Of a stretch of DNA of 57,512 nucleotides, positions 42,489-51,291 are shown one piece after another. The notes below the pieces were generated by a model, which saw nothing but the letters and a program-made list of their open reading frames with translations, was not told where the DNA came from and did no database searches. Made by a program: the position numbers and the translations under genes. The stretch comes from Lentisphaerota bacterium (GTDB lineage Bacteria; Verrucomicrobiota; Lentisphaeria; Victivallales; Victivallaceae), in assembly GCA_015061615.1 (NCBI GenBank), contig SUWE01000013.1:1-57512 (forward strand), in the 5' to 3' direction. Positions within the stretch are counted from its first letter, which is position 1; each line of letters begins with the position of its first letter.

Positions 42489-43577
42489 ATGTCTGTAATG
42501 TCTAAAGCATCCAGGATAAGGGAGTTGATAAAGTCTCAAATTTTGAGCGAAAGACTTCCCGATGGTACCCAACTTTTGCCGGTAAGACAGTTGGCAGAGC
42601 ATTATGCGGTCAGTTATCTTACAGTCAGCCATGCTTTGGATCAGCTGGAACAGGAACAGTTGATTTTGCGGGTGCATGGCAGGGGAGTTTTTGTCAACTA
42701 CTCTCCCAAGCTCCGCAATGCTGAAAAATTCCGTGTACTTTTGATATATCATGCTCAGGATGCGATCAGTCCGCTTTTTATTGACCGTCTTTTCAACTTT
42801 TTCTGTGAAAGGCATGATGAATTGACTTTGCTTGAAAGTTCTCTGCTTGATGGTTTGTCTCCGGAAGCACGGCTTGAAAAACTGATGGAATATCTCAATA
42901 AACCTGCGGATCTGCTGATCGCTGACGGTATTTACAATCTGCCGTTCCGTGAAATTGACCGTTGCCGTTCCAATTTCGGTAAAATCGTTTTCTTCAATCG
43001 TTATGAAAGCGATTTTGAATTGTTGAATGTCTCCCGTATCCTTTATGATTACCGTGCCGCCGGAAGACGGGCAGGGGAGGCGTTTTTGAAGAGAAAACGG
43101 CGGCGTATTCTGTATATTGCACCTGATTCATCCGTGCGCCGCAAGTTTCCGCCTTACGGACCGGAAGTTACTTATCACTGGCAGATGCGTGCCGGGCTGG
43201 AAGAATCCCTTGCCGGAAGCGGGGCGGAATTGGAAAATCTGATAATCACTCCCGCTAATCTTTCTTCAAAGTTGAAAAAATCTTTTAATGATTTTCAGCC
43301 GGATGCAGTTTTTGCATTCCATGATTATTGTGCGCTGAAAACGATCCAGATACTTAATGCCGACGGTTTCCGTGTCGGTAAGAAGGTCGATGTACTCGGA
43401 TGTTTCAATGCTGATATCGGCAGATGCTGGTCTGTTCCGGGCTTGAGTACTCTTAATTTTGATACCGGAAAAATTCTCGATGAATTGAAAAATATCATTT
43501 CCGGAAACGTAATCAATCCCAGCGTGATGATTGCGCCCGATTTGATTTGCAGAGAGTCTATGAGAGAGGAAAAATAA
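42489..43577 (+). CDS. GntR/LacI-type transcriptional regulator
   Basis: 362 residues. Residues 1-75 form a GntR winged helix (IRELIKSQILSERLPDGTQLLPVRQLAEHYAVSYLTVSHALDQLEQE, then GRGVFVN). Residues 85-362 are a LacI-type periplasmic-binding sensor fold (RVLLIYHAQDAISPLFIDRL, AAGRRAGEAFLKRKRRRILYIAP, DAVFAFHDYCALKTIQIL). The combination is typical of sugar-responsive AraR-like repressors. GAGG 9 bases before the ATG. It leads, in the same direction, the secreted genes behind it, and probably controls them with a sugar or oligosaccharide as signal. Confidence 0.9.
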   Translation: MSVMSKASRIRELIKSQILSERLPDGTQLLPVRQLAEHYAVSYLTVSHALDQLEQEQLILRVHGRGVFVNYSPKLRNAEKFRVLLIYHAQDAISPLFIDRLFNFFCERHDELTLLESSLLDGLSPEARLEKLMEYLNKPADLLIADGIYNLPFREIDRCRSNFGKIVFFNRYESDFELLNVSRILYDYRAAGRRAGEAFLKRKRRRILYIAPDSSVRRKFPPYGPEVTYHWQMRAGLEESLAGSGAELENLIITPANLSSKLKKSFNDFQPDAVFAFHDYCALKTIQILNADGFRVGKKVDVLGCFNADIGRCWSVPGLSTLNFDTGKILDELKNIISGNVINPSVMIAPDLICRESMREEK

Positions 43578-43601
43578 CCCAAACAGAAAGGAAAAAAGGT
43601 T

Positions 43602-44183
43602 ATGAAAAAATTCTCCGTTGCCTTGATTATTGCCGCACTTTGCCTGAATCCGGTTTCGGCAAATGAAGTAACTGTGGAAAGTGAAGAAGAAGAAAATTTG
43701 TTCAAAAACGGCTCTTTTGAAGAGGTCGGCAGGAATGAACTTTCTGCAAAGAATTGGGATGGTGCCGGTTATCAGGCTGCTGTCCGTACTCAGGAAAAGG
43801 CTTTTTCCGGTAAATACAGCATGAAAATAACCGGCGACGGGGAAAATGCTTTTGCCTTGCGTCAAATTATTCCGGGCAGTGTATTGAACGGAAAAAAGAA
43901 GTTGGAAGTGAGTGCATGTTTTTATATCACCAAATCGCTTTCCGGTCATTTGCTGCCGATATACTTTATTGTCAATGCCGATGGCAAACAATCCTGGCCA
44001 TCCGGCAGATCACGGTGCAATTCCGATCCGAAAGAAAAATGGTTCAAAGCCGGAACTACTCTTGATCTGAGCAAGTATTCCAATATCAAGTATGTCGAAG
44101 TTTATGTGCTTGGCTGGAAGTACAATAAAAAATATTTCTCAGGTACCGTGTATGTCGATGATTTTGAAGCATTCGCAGAATAA
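43602..44183 (+). CDS. Secreted carbohydrate-binding-like protein
   Basis: 193 residues with a signal peptide (cut after PVSA, residue 20). One CBM4/9-like jelly roll: NLFKNGSFEEVGRNELSAKNWDG at the front, SGKYSMKITGDGENAFALRQII, and KYVEVYVLGWKYNKKYFSGTVYVDDFEA at the end are typical. No enzyme domain. 24 bases behind the regulator, with AAAGG upstream. Probably captures a glycan for the enzymes that follow. Confidence 0.8.
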   Translation: MKKFSVALIIAALCLNPVSANEVTVESEEEENLFKNGSFEEVGRNELSAKNWDGAGYQAAVRTQEKAFSGKYSMKITGDGENAFALRQIIPGSVLNGKKKLEVSACFYITKSLSGHLLPIYFIVNADGKQSWPSGRSRCNSDPKEKWFKAGTTLDLSKYSNIKYVEVYVLGWKYNKKYFSGTVYVDDFEAFAE

Positions 44184-44201
44184 TTCTCAGGAGGTGTCAA
44201 A

Positions 44202-44948
44202 ATGAAAAAACAATCTGAAAAATCCACATCGTTTTTCCGGTATGCCGGAGTGAAGGATTCCTTCACTCTTATAGAACTTCTCGTTGTCATTGCGATAATC
44301 GCTATTCTGGCGGCGATATTGCTTCCGGCTCTCAACTCTGCCCGTGAGCGCGGACGCAGTGCTTCATGTGTGAATAATCTCAAACAGATCGGAGTCATGG
44401 TTCACGCTTATGCCGACGATCATGACGGATTTTTCCCCTCCCGCAGTGATCCTTCTGACCGCCGCTGGGATCAGATTTGTATTGATTATATAAAAACTTA
44501 TCTTGCTGTCGGTGAGAGTTTCAATCCGACGTATGCCGCCGCAACAGATTACCTTAAATACAAAAATCAGGCAGGAAACTTGAGTTGTCCGTCTGCTATG
44601 GACGAAAAAACATGGGCGATAGATTACGGGATGAATTATTACATGTATCAGGCAGTTACCAATACTGATGCGTGGGGCGGCAGTTATGCCAATAAAAAAC
44701 TTTATTACATCATCAGCAAAGCTCCTGCGCCGTCAAGCATATTTGTTTTCGGCGATGCTTACCAGTATACCATCCAGTATCGCGGAGATGAAGGCGATTA
44801 CCGTCAGTATGGATTTATTTTCCGTCACAACAATAATGCCAATATGCTCTTTATTGATGGTCATGTCGGCAGTGGAAATAACATTGCAATAGCCAAAGCT
44901 CCCGCTGTCAGCTGGACAGCCCGCTGGCCGTGGATGATGCATCGCTGA
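44202..44948 (+). CDS. Pseudopilin-like secreted protein (H-X9-DG type)
   Basis: 248 residues. A longer leader ([20 protein letters not shown]) precedes the prepilin segment [16 protein letters not shown]; cleavage is expected before F21. [20 protein letters not shown] continues the pattern, and [14 protein letters not shown] is an exact H-X9-DG motif. AGGAGGTG 6 bases before the ATG is the strongest Shine-Dalgarno in the window. Lies 18 bases after the CBM-like gene and 10 bases before the large secreted protein. Paralogue of the gene at 27308. Confidence 0.92.
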   Translation: MKKQSEKSTSFFRYAGVKDSFTLIELLVVIAIIAILAAILLPALNSARERGRSASCVNNLKQIGVMVHAYADDHDGFFPSRSDPSDRRWDQICIDYIKTYLAVGESFNPTYAAATDYLKYKNQAGNLSCPSAMDEKTWAIDYGMNYYMYQAVTNTDAWGGSYANKKLYYIISKAPAPSSIFVFGDAYQYTIQYRGDEGDYRQYGFIFRHNNNANMLFIDGHVGSGNNIAIAKAPAVSWTARWPWMMHR

Positions 44949-44958
44949 GGTATAAACA

Positions 44959-47820
44959 ATGAAAAATGCTGCTATTTTTCTTTTTGCAGGTATGCTCCTG
45001 ACATTGACTGCATCTCCGGAATTGACTGTTCCGCAAAATATTCCGCCAAAGTTTGATGGTGTCGTTGATTCCGCAGAATACCGTTCCGCAGTGGAATTGA
45101 ACAACTTTTTTCTCAGTGATACAGCAGCATTTCCGCAGGAAAAAAGTTCTGTTTCATTACTGCATGATGGAAAACATTTTTATGCAGGGGCGGTGCTGAA
45201 AGCCTATGCCCTCAATCCGTTCAGCAATATGGGCAAAGAGTTCAAGGCGACTCTTTACGGGGAAAAACAGCCGGTTTGGGAAGATGACAGCTTTGAGTTG
45301 CGGGCATTATCTGAATCCGGTGAACGTTTCTATTTCGGATTCAATGCCAATGGGGCAACGTTTATCCGCATACCTGCACGGTTTCATGCTGATATGCCGC
45401 AGGTTCGCTGTTATAAAGGTAAAGGTTTTTTCAGTGCGGAACTGAAACTTCCTCTTGAACTGCTCAATGGCAAGTGGAACATCAACTTTGTACGTTTTGA
45501 AAAACGTTTGAAAGAAACTTCCACACTTCTGCCGCAAAAATCATACAATCTCTGGGCATACGATCAATTCTGGAAACTTTCCAAAGGAAAAGCAAAAACT
45601 GTCTCTCCCGTTTTGTGTGATCTTGCCAATGCCAATACCGGGAATCTTGAGTTGTCTTTCCCTGCTGCTGTTTCCGGTGAATATAAAATCTCTGCCAATG
45701 GTTCAACTTTGCAGAAAAAGTTTTCTGTTCCGGCGGCAAGTGTTGTAAAAATCGCTTTCCCCGACAGTAAAAAAGGAGCTAATAAATTTTCTCTTTCTGT
45801 AAAAACTCAAGGGGGAAAATGGAATTTCCCTGAATATTCAGTGCCGTCTCCGGATTCGCAATTTTCTGTAAGTTGGGAAGGGGAGGGAATCAGGATGTTT
45901 TTCAACGGAGAATCCATTGCTTCCGGTGCAATTCTGCCGATGGCGAAAAAGCAGAACACTCTTGAAATCGTTTCCGATAAACCGCAAGTGACCTTTTTTA
46001 TGCGTCACAGCGGCTATGAAAACGCAGGTTTCCCCGGCAGTTTTGAAGGTGCAGAACAATTTTATTCTCAGGGATTCAAAAAAACTTTGACGGCTCCGGA
46101 AGACGCAAAAGCGCCTTACAAATTCCGCAAAATATTCACCTCCACTCCGGCTCTTATCAATCCATGGGGTGTGGAAAAGCAGAAATTGCTGCTTTCATCA
46201 GGCGATGCTCTGGATTTTGAGATCAATCCTGTCGAATGGGGAATCTTTCCTGTGGAAAATATTGAAATCAAACTCCTTGTGCCGGAAGAAGTGGAGTTGC
46301 TCGATGCCGTTTCCCGCATCCGTTATCCTGATGGATTTGCTCCGTTTCTCTGGATACCTGAAAGCAATATGTATAAAATCTCTGCCCGTGAAAAATGCTC
46401 TGTTGACGGTAAAAATTTTCAGTTGATCACAGTCAAGCGGGCGGAAAAGCTGATAAAAGTGCCGAATATGGCAAAACTTTATCACTCGATGCGTGAGCGC
46501 TGCCATCTGATTTTCCGCAGCAAAAATGTCGGATTCAAAGGAGATATCCATTTCTTTGTAATGGCTGGGAAACCGTCATTGGCTGAAAATCCCAAAATCA
46601 TTCCGGTTGAAGTTACTGAAAAACTTCAGGGGGTACAGCCGAAAAAATTGACGGTTTCACTTTATGCTCAAATGCAGGGGAACCTTGATTGGAATTTGGA
46701 AAAAGAACTTTTCAAAACTTATAAAAATGCCGGTATCAACGAACTGTTTCTGGAAACAGAACGCCCTGATATCAAAGATTTTACCATGATGTTCTTTCTT
46801 GAAGTATCCGGTCACGGCTATTACCGTTCTGTTCCTGCATTTGAAACGTTGTTTTTCCGCAAGCATCCTCACATGCGGGCAAAGAGCCGCTCCGGTAAGC
46901 CCCGTGATGTTGTCAGTCTGACTGCTCTTGGTGATATTGATGAGAAAACGGAAAAAGATTTGACCGGAGTTTTTGCTGCTTTGAAAACTAAATATCCGTC
47001 GCTTAAAAAACTTTTCTGGGATTTTGAACACCCGCCGTTTGGCGGATTGTACGCCGATTATTCAGAGGGCGCTCTGGCAAAATTCAAAAAAGATTATAAA
47101 ATCAGTGAAGAAAAAATTACTCCGGAACTTCTTGAAAAGAAGTATGCCGATAAATGGATAGATTTCCGCGCCCGCGAACTTGGGCGGTCTGTTGCTGTTA
47201 TCAGACGCATTGCCAATAAAAACGGCTATAAACTGGTGATGTACAGTGATTACGCAACGCCTGACTGTGCAAAAAATTACGGAGTAAATTGGGAATATAT
47301 CCGTTCAGCGGCAGATGAGGTCTATTGCGGTTACGGCAGAGATATCAACATTATCCGCAAGACGAAAGAGCTGGTTGCTCCGTCAAAAACAGTTTTCGGA
47401 CTTCTGACCAACCGTGGCAGTTCCACCCGGTTCCGTTCGCAGATATTGAGACGTATCCTCGACAGCCGTGGCGGTGTTCTTTGCTGGTATGAACGCGGCG
47501 CGGGAGTTTTTGAATTGCAGGAAATCGCCGCCGTTACCAAAGTTGTTACTCAATGTGAAAATGCGATCATTGAAGGAATAGATGTTGAGCCGGCAAATTT
47601 GAAACATAATGGTGTTGCAGATAATGTTGTTACCCGAAAACTCGGCTGCGACAACTATACCTTTATACTCAACGAAGAAAATTTGACCGGCAGAATCAAA
47701 ATAACATTTCCTGCTCCCGCGCAGGATTTGACAACCGGAAAAATCTATCCTGCCGGGAAAAAATTGTCTTTGAAAATACCCGCAATGAAATTTGCTGCAT
47801 TCAAATGGAAGGATAATTGA
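44959..47820 (+). CDS. Large secreted glycoside-hydrolase-like protein
   Basis: 953 residues with a signal peptide (about 1-19). Residues 25-220: a CBM9-like domain (IPPKFDGVVDSAEYRSAVELNNF, EDDSFELRALSESGERFYFGFNANG). A beta-rich middle (230-550) follows. Residues 560-860 look like a TIM barrel: VSLYAQMQGNLDWNLEKELFKTYKNAGINELFLE, KKLFWDFEHPPFGGLYADYS, YKLVMYSDYATPDC, with acidic residues at strand ends. The C-terminus is a small beta domain. I cannot name a GH family. Start has GAGG upstream. Part of the GntR-led locus. Confidence 0.75.
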   Translation: MKNAAIFLFAGMLLTLTASPELTVPQNIPPKFDGVVDSAEYRSAVELNNFFLSDTAAFPQEKSSVSLLHDGKHFYAGAVLKAYALNPFSNMGKEFKATLYGEKQPVWEDDSFELRALSESGERFYFGFNANGATFIRIPARFHADMPQVRCYKGKGFFSAELKLPLELLNGKWNINFVRFEKRLKETSTLLPQKSYNLWAYDQFWKLSKGKAKTVSPVLCDLANANTGNLELSFPAAVSGEYKISANGSTLQKKFSVPAASVVKIAFPDSKKGANKFSLSVKTQGGKWNFPEYSVPSPDSQFSVSWEGEGIRMFFNGESIASGAILPMAKKQNTLEIVSDKPQVTFFMRHSGYENAGFPGSFEGAEQFYSQGFKKTLTAPEDAKAPYKFRKIFTSTPALINPWGVEKQKLLLSSGDALDFEINPVEWGIFPVENIEIKLLVPEEVELLDAVSRIRYPDGFAPFLWIPESNMYKISAREKCSVDGKNFQLITVKRAEKLIKVPNMAKLYHSMRERCHLIFRSKNVGFKGDIHFFVMAGKPSLAENPKIIPVEVTEKLQGVQPKKLTVSLYAQMQGNLDWNLEKELFKTYKNAGINELFLETERPDIKDFTMMFFLEVSGHGYYRSVPAFETLFFRKHPHMRAKSRSGKPRDVVSLTALGDIDEKTEKDLTGVFAALKTKYPSLKKLFWDFEHPPFGGLYADYSEGALAKFKKDYKISEEKITPELLEKKYADKWIDFRARELGRSVAVIRRIANKNGYKLVMYSDYATPDCAKNYGVNWEYIRSAADEVYCGYGRDINIIRKTKELVAPSKTVFGLLTNRGSSTRFRSQILRRILDSRGGVLCWYERGAGVFELQEIAAVTKVVTQCENAIIEGIDVEPANLKHNGVADNVVTRKLGCDNYTFILNEENLTGRIKITFPAPAQDLTTGKIYPAGKKLSLKIPAMKFAAFKWKDN

Positions 47821-47824
47821 TTTC

Positions 47825-49051
47825 ATGAAAAAATTTATTGATGCGGTTGCAAAAAATGTCCGCTGGTTTGAAAAATCCGGAATAATGTATCCCGCCGATG
47901 GTTTCTGGGGGGTCGCGGAACGGCTTGTGACATTGGATATTGAAGATAGTGTTAGAGAGGAGATTTTGCAAAACTTCTCCTCCCGCACGATGCTTGACGG
48001 CTGTTTTGCCGTTGAATCACGCCGCCCGGACTGCAATTTTGAAACGGCGCTGATGTTTCTGATTTACGGAAATATTGCCAATGATGAAAAGCGGAAGAAA
48101 ACCGGCGAAAATCTTCTGGATTATCTCTTTTTCCGCAGTGCAATGCGCCGTTCTGAAAAACATGTTCTTCCCGGAGCGTGGCGCTGGTCACATGCCATTT
48201 GCACTAACGGCGGTCACTGGTTTGATGATAATTCCTGGTGCATAATTGCTGAAGCTGCGATCGCGGCAAAGTTTCCGGAACTTGATAAAAAATATAATGC
48301 CGGTTTCTGGGCAGAAAAACTTGCCGACCCGCTTCACGCGGCATTGGAGCGCACTGTGACACTGGAACCGGATGAAAAGGGTGAGATACATGATCCCGAA
48401 GAACTTTGGATCGGCAATATCCGGTTGCCGCATTGGGGCGGCTTGACCATTTTTGCCTTGAGCGCGGTTCACGCTGCAAAAGGCAGAAAAAAGTATTTAC
48501 CGGCCATTAAAAAATATATTGCCCGGATGATGGATGAATTACCGGGATTTTCAACAAGTGAATATGCTTATGCGCTGATGGGAGCAACTGCGGTTGCCGC
48601 TGCGTATGGCGATAAAACTGCTGGAAAAGCGGCAAAAAAAGCGTGTGAACTGCTTTGTTCCGCAGCTGATCCGGAAACCGGGACCCTGCCGTCAAGTCAC
48701 TATGAGGCACCTGCCGGTCAGGCATTGGCGGATTTGATTTACACATTGAATTGGAGTCTTCTCGGTTTGCAGATGTATTGCCGCTTATTCCCTGAGGAAA
48801 AAGATGCTGCCGAATTGCTTGATAAGCAGTTGAAGCTGGTCGTGAAAATTCAGGACAGAAGCAAATCCGATCATTACCGAGGGTGCTGGCGCGGTATGTA
48901 TGATATGGAAACAAAGTCATGGGGCGGAGGCAACCGCTATGAAGGCGGTTCATCCAGTATATATTCCGGTTGGACCAATGCCCCGATATCACTGGCTTTG
49001 TTGTTGCAAACTCAGCAAAGTTCACTTCTGGAACTCAGCGGAATATTGTGA
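47825..49051 (+). CDS. Alpha/alpha-barrel protein, probable glycan enzyme
   Basis: 408 residues, no signal peptide. Repeated helical hairpins with aromatic-rich turns (GAWRWSHAICTNGGHWFDDNSWCIIAEAAIAA, GNIRLPHWGGLTIFALSAVHAA, FSTSEYAYALMGATAVAAAYGD, EAPAGQALADLIYTLNWSLLGL) suggest an (alpha/alpha)6 toroid as in GH88, GH105 or GH127-like enzymes. HWFDDNSW resembles the catalytic Asp region of such folds. Would act on oligosaccharide in the cytoplasm. The start at 47825 has only a weak GGA upstream. Last gene of the locus; a perfect palindrome covers its end. Confidence 0.7.
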   Translation: MKKFIDAVAKNVRWFEKSGIMYPADGFWGVAERLVTLDIEDSVREEILQNFSSRTMLDGCFAVESRRPDCNFETALMFLIYGNIANDEKRKKTGENLLDYLFFRSAMRRSEKHVLPGAWRWSHAICTNGGHWFDDNSWCIIAEAAIAAKFPELDKKYNAGFWAEKLADPLHAALERTVTLEPDEKGEIHDPEELWIGNIRLPHWGGLTIFALSAVHAAKGRKKYLPAIKKYIARMMDELPGFSTSEYAYALMGATAVAAAYGDKTAGKAAKKACELLCSAADPETGTLPSSHYEAPAGQALADLIYTLNWSLLGLQMYCRLFPEEKDAAELLDKQLKLVVKIQDRSKSDHYRGCWRGMYDMETKSWGGGNRYEGGSSSIYSGWTNAPISLALLLQTQQSSLLELSGIL

Positions 49052-49065
49052 AAATATTCCGCTGA
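49035..49065. terminator. Palindrome over the stop codon of gene 47825
   Basis: TCAGCGGAATATT and AATATTCCGCTGA are perfect 13-bp arms with the loop GTGAA. The stop codon (49049-49051) lies in the loop. It also faces the end of the DUF1805 gene at 49072. No long T-run. Confidence 0.6.
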
Positions 49066-49071
49066 AAACAC

Positions 49072-49353
49072 TTAATTCATCAGTTGCAGAGCTTCAAAAC
49101 CGGTCATGCCCGCACGGACTCCAAGTGCCGCTGCGGCAGTGGAAACGCTTTTGACTTCGGCATTGAACATATCATCGTATGACGAGACACCGCTGACTGT
49201 TGCCAGTGCGTGTCCGAATTTTTCTGCGGCGGCAAGGTTGAGATAGGCACAGCCGAGAGAACCTTTTTCCGCATTTATGAGCAGGATATTGATTCCTGCA
49301 AGTACAATTTTTCCGGCGAGAAAATCTGTGTTGTTGAATGTGATTTTTTCCAT
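49072..49353 (-). CDS. DUF1805 (YunC-like) protein
   Basis: 93 residues. GCAYLNLAAAEKFGHALATVSGVSSYDDMFNAEVKSVSTAAAALGVRAGMTGFEAL matches in pattern the YunC/DUF1805 family of small alpha/beta proteins with unknown role. AAGGTG 8 bases before the ATG, 7 bases after the ybaK stop, so co-transcribed. Confidence 0.82.
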   Translation of the reverse strand: MEKITFNNTDFLAGKIVLAGINILLINAEKGSLGCAYLNLAAAEKFGHALATVSGVSSYDDMFNAEVKSVSTAAAALGVRAGMTGFEALQLMN

Positions 49354-49360
49354 TTGTTTT

Positions 49361-49840
49361 TCACCTTGTTATATCAGCAAATTTTGCATTGATTACAGAC
49401 GCAAGTGCTTCGGGATCGACTGCGATATTCAAGCCGACTCTGCCGCCGGAAACACAGATCGTATCAAAGAGTACGGCGGTTTCGTCGATAAAAGCAGGGA
49501 ACAGCTTTTTCATGCCCAATGGAGAACAGCCGCCATGTACATATCCGGTCAGCGGAAGAAGTTCTTTCATCGGGATAAGTTCAATACTCTTTTTACCGGA
49601 AACTTTAGCGGCTTTTTTCAAGTCGAGTTCACTTGCCGCCGGAACGATAAAAACAAAATATTCCCGTCCGGGAGCTTGAGTTACAAGAGTTTTGAAAACT
49701 CCGTCGGCAGGACGTCCGATTTTTTCTGCTATGGAAACCGCATCGATCCTTCCGTCTGAAATATCATATTCATACGCTGTGAAAAACAAACCGGCTGTTT
49801 CCGCCAGCCGCAAAGCATTCGTTTTTGTATTGGTTTTCAT
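49361..49840 (-). CDS. ybaK: Cys-tRNA(Pro)/aminoacyl-tRNA deacylase
   Basis: 159 residues, normal YbaK/EbsC length. Hydrolyses mischarged Cys-tRNA(Pro) to guard proline codons. Visible: VFKTLVTQAPGREYFVFIVPAASELDLKKAAKVSGKKSIELI with the conserved lysine of VFKT, GYVHGGCSPLGMKK (GGxSPxG substrate loop), and VSGGRVGLNIAVDPEAL. Start 49840 has AAGGA 8 bases upstream; a longer frame to 49918 crosses no motif and is unlikely. Operon with DUF1805. Confidence 0.93.
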   Translation of the reverse strand: MKTNTKTNALRLAETAGLFFTAYEYDISDGRIDAVSIAEKIGRPADGVFKTLVTQAPGREYFVFIVPAASELDLKKAAKVSGKKSIELIPMKELLPLTGYVHGGCSPLGMKKLFPAFIDETAVLFDTICVSGGRVGLNIAVDPEALASVINAKFADITR

Positions 49841-49936
49841 TTGAAATTCCTTGATCATGTTTTCAGATAATTTACAGCTTTGGGGCAGAAAAATCAACTT
49901 TTTTTGAAAAATATTCAAAAATTTTCTGTTCAGCTA

Positions 49937-49964
49937 TTGACATATCAATATTTTTTCGTATACT
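49937..49964 (+). promoter_or_regulatory. Promoter of the RRM protein
   Basis: TTGACA (49937-49942), 16 bp, TATACT (49959-49964): near-consensus. A 5' leader of about 75 bases follows. Confidence 0.8.
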
Positions 49965-50047
49965 TATAAGTAACTTACAACATGGAATTACAATTTTTCG
50001 GGATGGGCTTGAAAATAGAGTAATTCAACGAAAGGACAGTTTGAGGA

Positions 50048-50320
50048 ATGAATATTTACGTCGGTAATCTGCCGTACAGCACCACTCCGGACGATCTGCG
50101 CGAAATTTTTTCAAGTTTCGGTGAAGTTTCTGCCGCCAGAATCGTGAACGACCGGGAAACCGGCAGAGCCAAAGGTTTCGGTTTTGTCGAAATGCCCAAT
50201 GATGAAGAGGCCCGCAAAGCTATTGAAGCACTCAATGGCAACGATATCGGCGGCCGCAAGGCGGTCGTGAATGAAGCAAGACCGCGCGAACCGCGCACTT
50301 TCCGCGAAAAACGCTTCTGA
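50048..50320 (+). CDS. RRM-type RNA-binding protein
   Basis: 90 residues, a single RNA recognition motif: RNP2 as NIYVGNL and RNP1 as AKGFGFVEM, with a basic tail (NEARPREPRTFREKRF). Like the cold-inducible Rbp proteins of cyanobacteria and other bacteria. It would bind mRNA or ribosomes. Strong own promoter and strong terminator, so it is a single, probably highly expressed gene. Confidence 0.93.
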   Translation: MNIYVGNLPYSTTPDDLREIFSSFGEVSAARIVNDRETGRAKGFGFVEMPNDEEARKAIEALNGNDIGGRKAVVNEARPREPRTFREKRF

Positions 50321-50332
50321 ACGATTGATAAC

Positions 50333-50366
50333 AAAAACGGCACTGATTTTTGTCAGTGCCGTTTTT
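50333..50366 (+). terminator. Terminator of RRM gene
   Basis: AAAAACGGCACTGA and TCAGTGCCGTTTTT make a perfect 14-bp stem with a 6-base loop and T-run. Confidence 0.92.
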
Positions 50367-50455
50367 GTTTTCCCGGTTTTTATGCGTGCGCGGCAAAGGT
50401 GAAAAAAGTAACATTTCTCTTTTTTTTTAACATTTTGCCGATCAGGTTTTCTCCA

Positions 50456-50487
50456 CAAAAAATAACTGCCGCATTTCTGCGGCAGTT
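50456..50487 (-). terminator. Terminator of thyX
   Basis: AACTGCCGCA and TGCGGCAGTT form a perfect 10-bp stem with a 4-base loop; on the minus strand ATTTTTTG follows. Lies 23 bases after the thyX stop. Confidence 0.88.
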
Positions 50488-50509
50488 TCATTGAAAAGGC
50501 TTTGTTATT

Positions 50510-51205
50510 TTACCAAACTTGTCCCTGTTTTTCAAAGTAGGCGGCAACATTCGGAATATACGGTTTTATCAGCTTTTTGATGGCAACAGCATACTCTTTT
50601 ATTTCCCACTGGGCGTGTTCACTGTCACGCAGTTCGAGGAAATGAAGCAGATTGGAAAGATCGACTGTTCCCCAGAAGGTCACCATCATGTTTTGCGGAA
50701 GAACTCCGCGCGCCTGTTCACGGCAAACTCCGTTGGCAAGCAGTTTTTCATAAAGTTCCATGCTGCTTTTATTGTGCGCATCGATCAGCTCACGCATGGC
50801 GGAGCCGTCAAAATCCGGATCACTGTAAGATGCCTGACGGTTGCTTTCTGCCTGACGGCGCAACTCCGACGGAGTGTAAAACTCCATATCGATTTCAGTA
50901 TACCGGCGGGAAATTTCATTGTAGCTCCAGGTGCGATGGCGATGCCACTGACCGCGGATGAAGAGCGGGCAATGGATGCTGAATGTGAACACCATGTGTT
51001 CCAGAGGACTGGTATGCTTATTGGCAATAAGATACTCCAGCAGTTTGACATCGCCGGCTTCCATATTGCTTTTGAGTTTGCCGAAAGAGACTCGTGCGGC
51101 ATTGACGATAGTGGACTCTGTTCCAAGATGGTCGATCAGACCGACCCATCCCTGACCGTTCAGCACTTTTACATGATTGGTCGGCGGTACATTGAGATGT
51201 TCCAT
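50510..51205 (-). CDS. thyX: FAD-dependent thymidylate synthase
   Basis: 231 residues. Converts dUMP to dTMP with methylene-tetrahydrofolate and FADH2. The ThyX motif RHRTWSYNEISRRY (RHRxxSxNExSxRY) is complete, preceded by HTSPLEHMVFTFSIHCPLFIRGQWHRHRT. No thyA is in the window. GGGAG 10 bases before the ATG. Own promoter, so separate from the typA run behind it. Confidence 0.97.
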   Translation of the reverse strand: MEHLNVPPTNHVKVLNGQGWVGLIDHLGTESTIVNAARVSFGKLKSNMEAGDVKLLEYLIANKHTSPLEHMVFTFSIHCPLFIRGQWHRHRTWSYNEISRRYTEIDMEFYTPSELRRQAESNRQASYSDPDFDGSAMRELIDAHNKSSMELYEKLLANGVCREQARGVLPQNMMVTFWGTVDLSNLLHFLELRDSEHAQWEIKEYAVAIKKLIKPYIPNVAAYFEKQGQVW

Positions 51206-51250
51206 TTTTTATTCGCTCCCAAATTGTGTTGATAAAACTGTCATGCAGTT

Positions 51251-51278
51251 AAAATAGCATCAGTTGCCGAAAATTCAA
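51251..51278 (-). promoter_or_regulatory. Promoter of thyX
   Basis: Reading leftwards: TTGAAT (51278-51273), 16 bp, TATTTT (51256-51251). Confidence 0.6.
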
Positions 51279-51291
51279 ATTCCTGATGCTG

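Noticed and set aside
49982-50023. 13-residue upstream ORF in the leader of the RRM gene
   Set aside because: No Shine-Dalgarno and it begins about ten bases after the likely transcription start; nothing supports translation.
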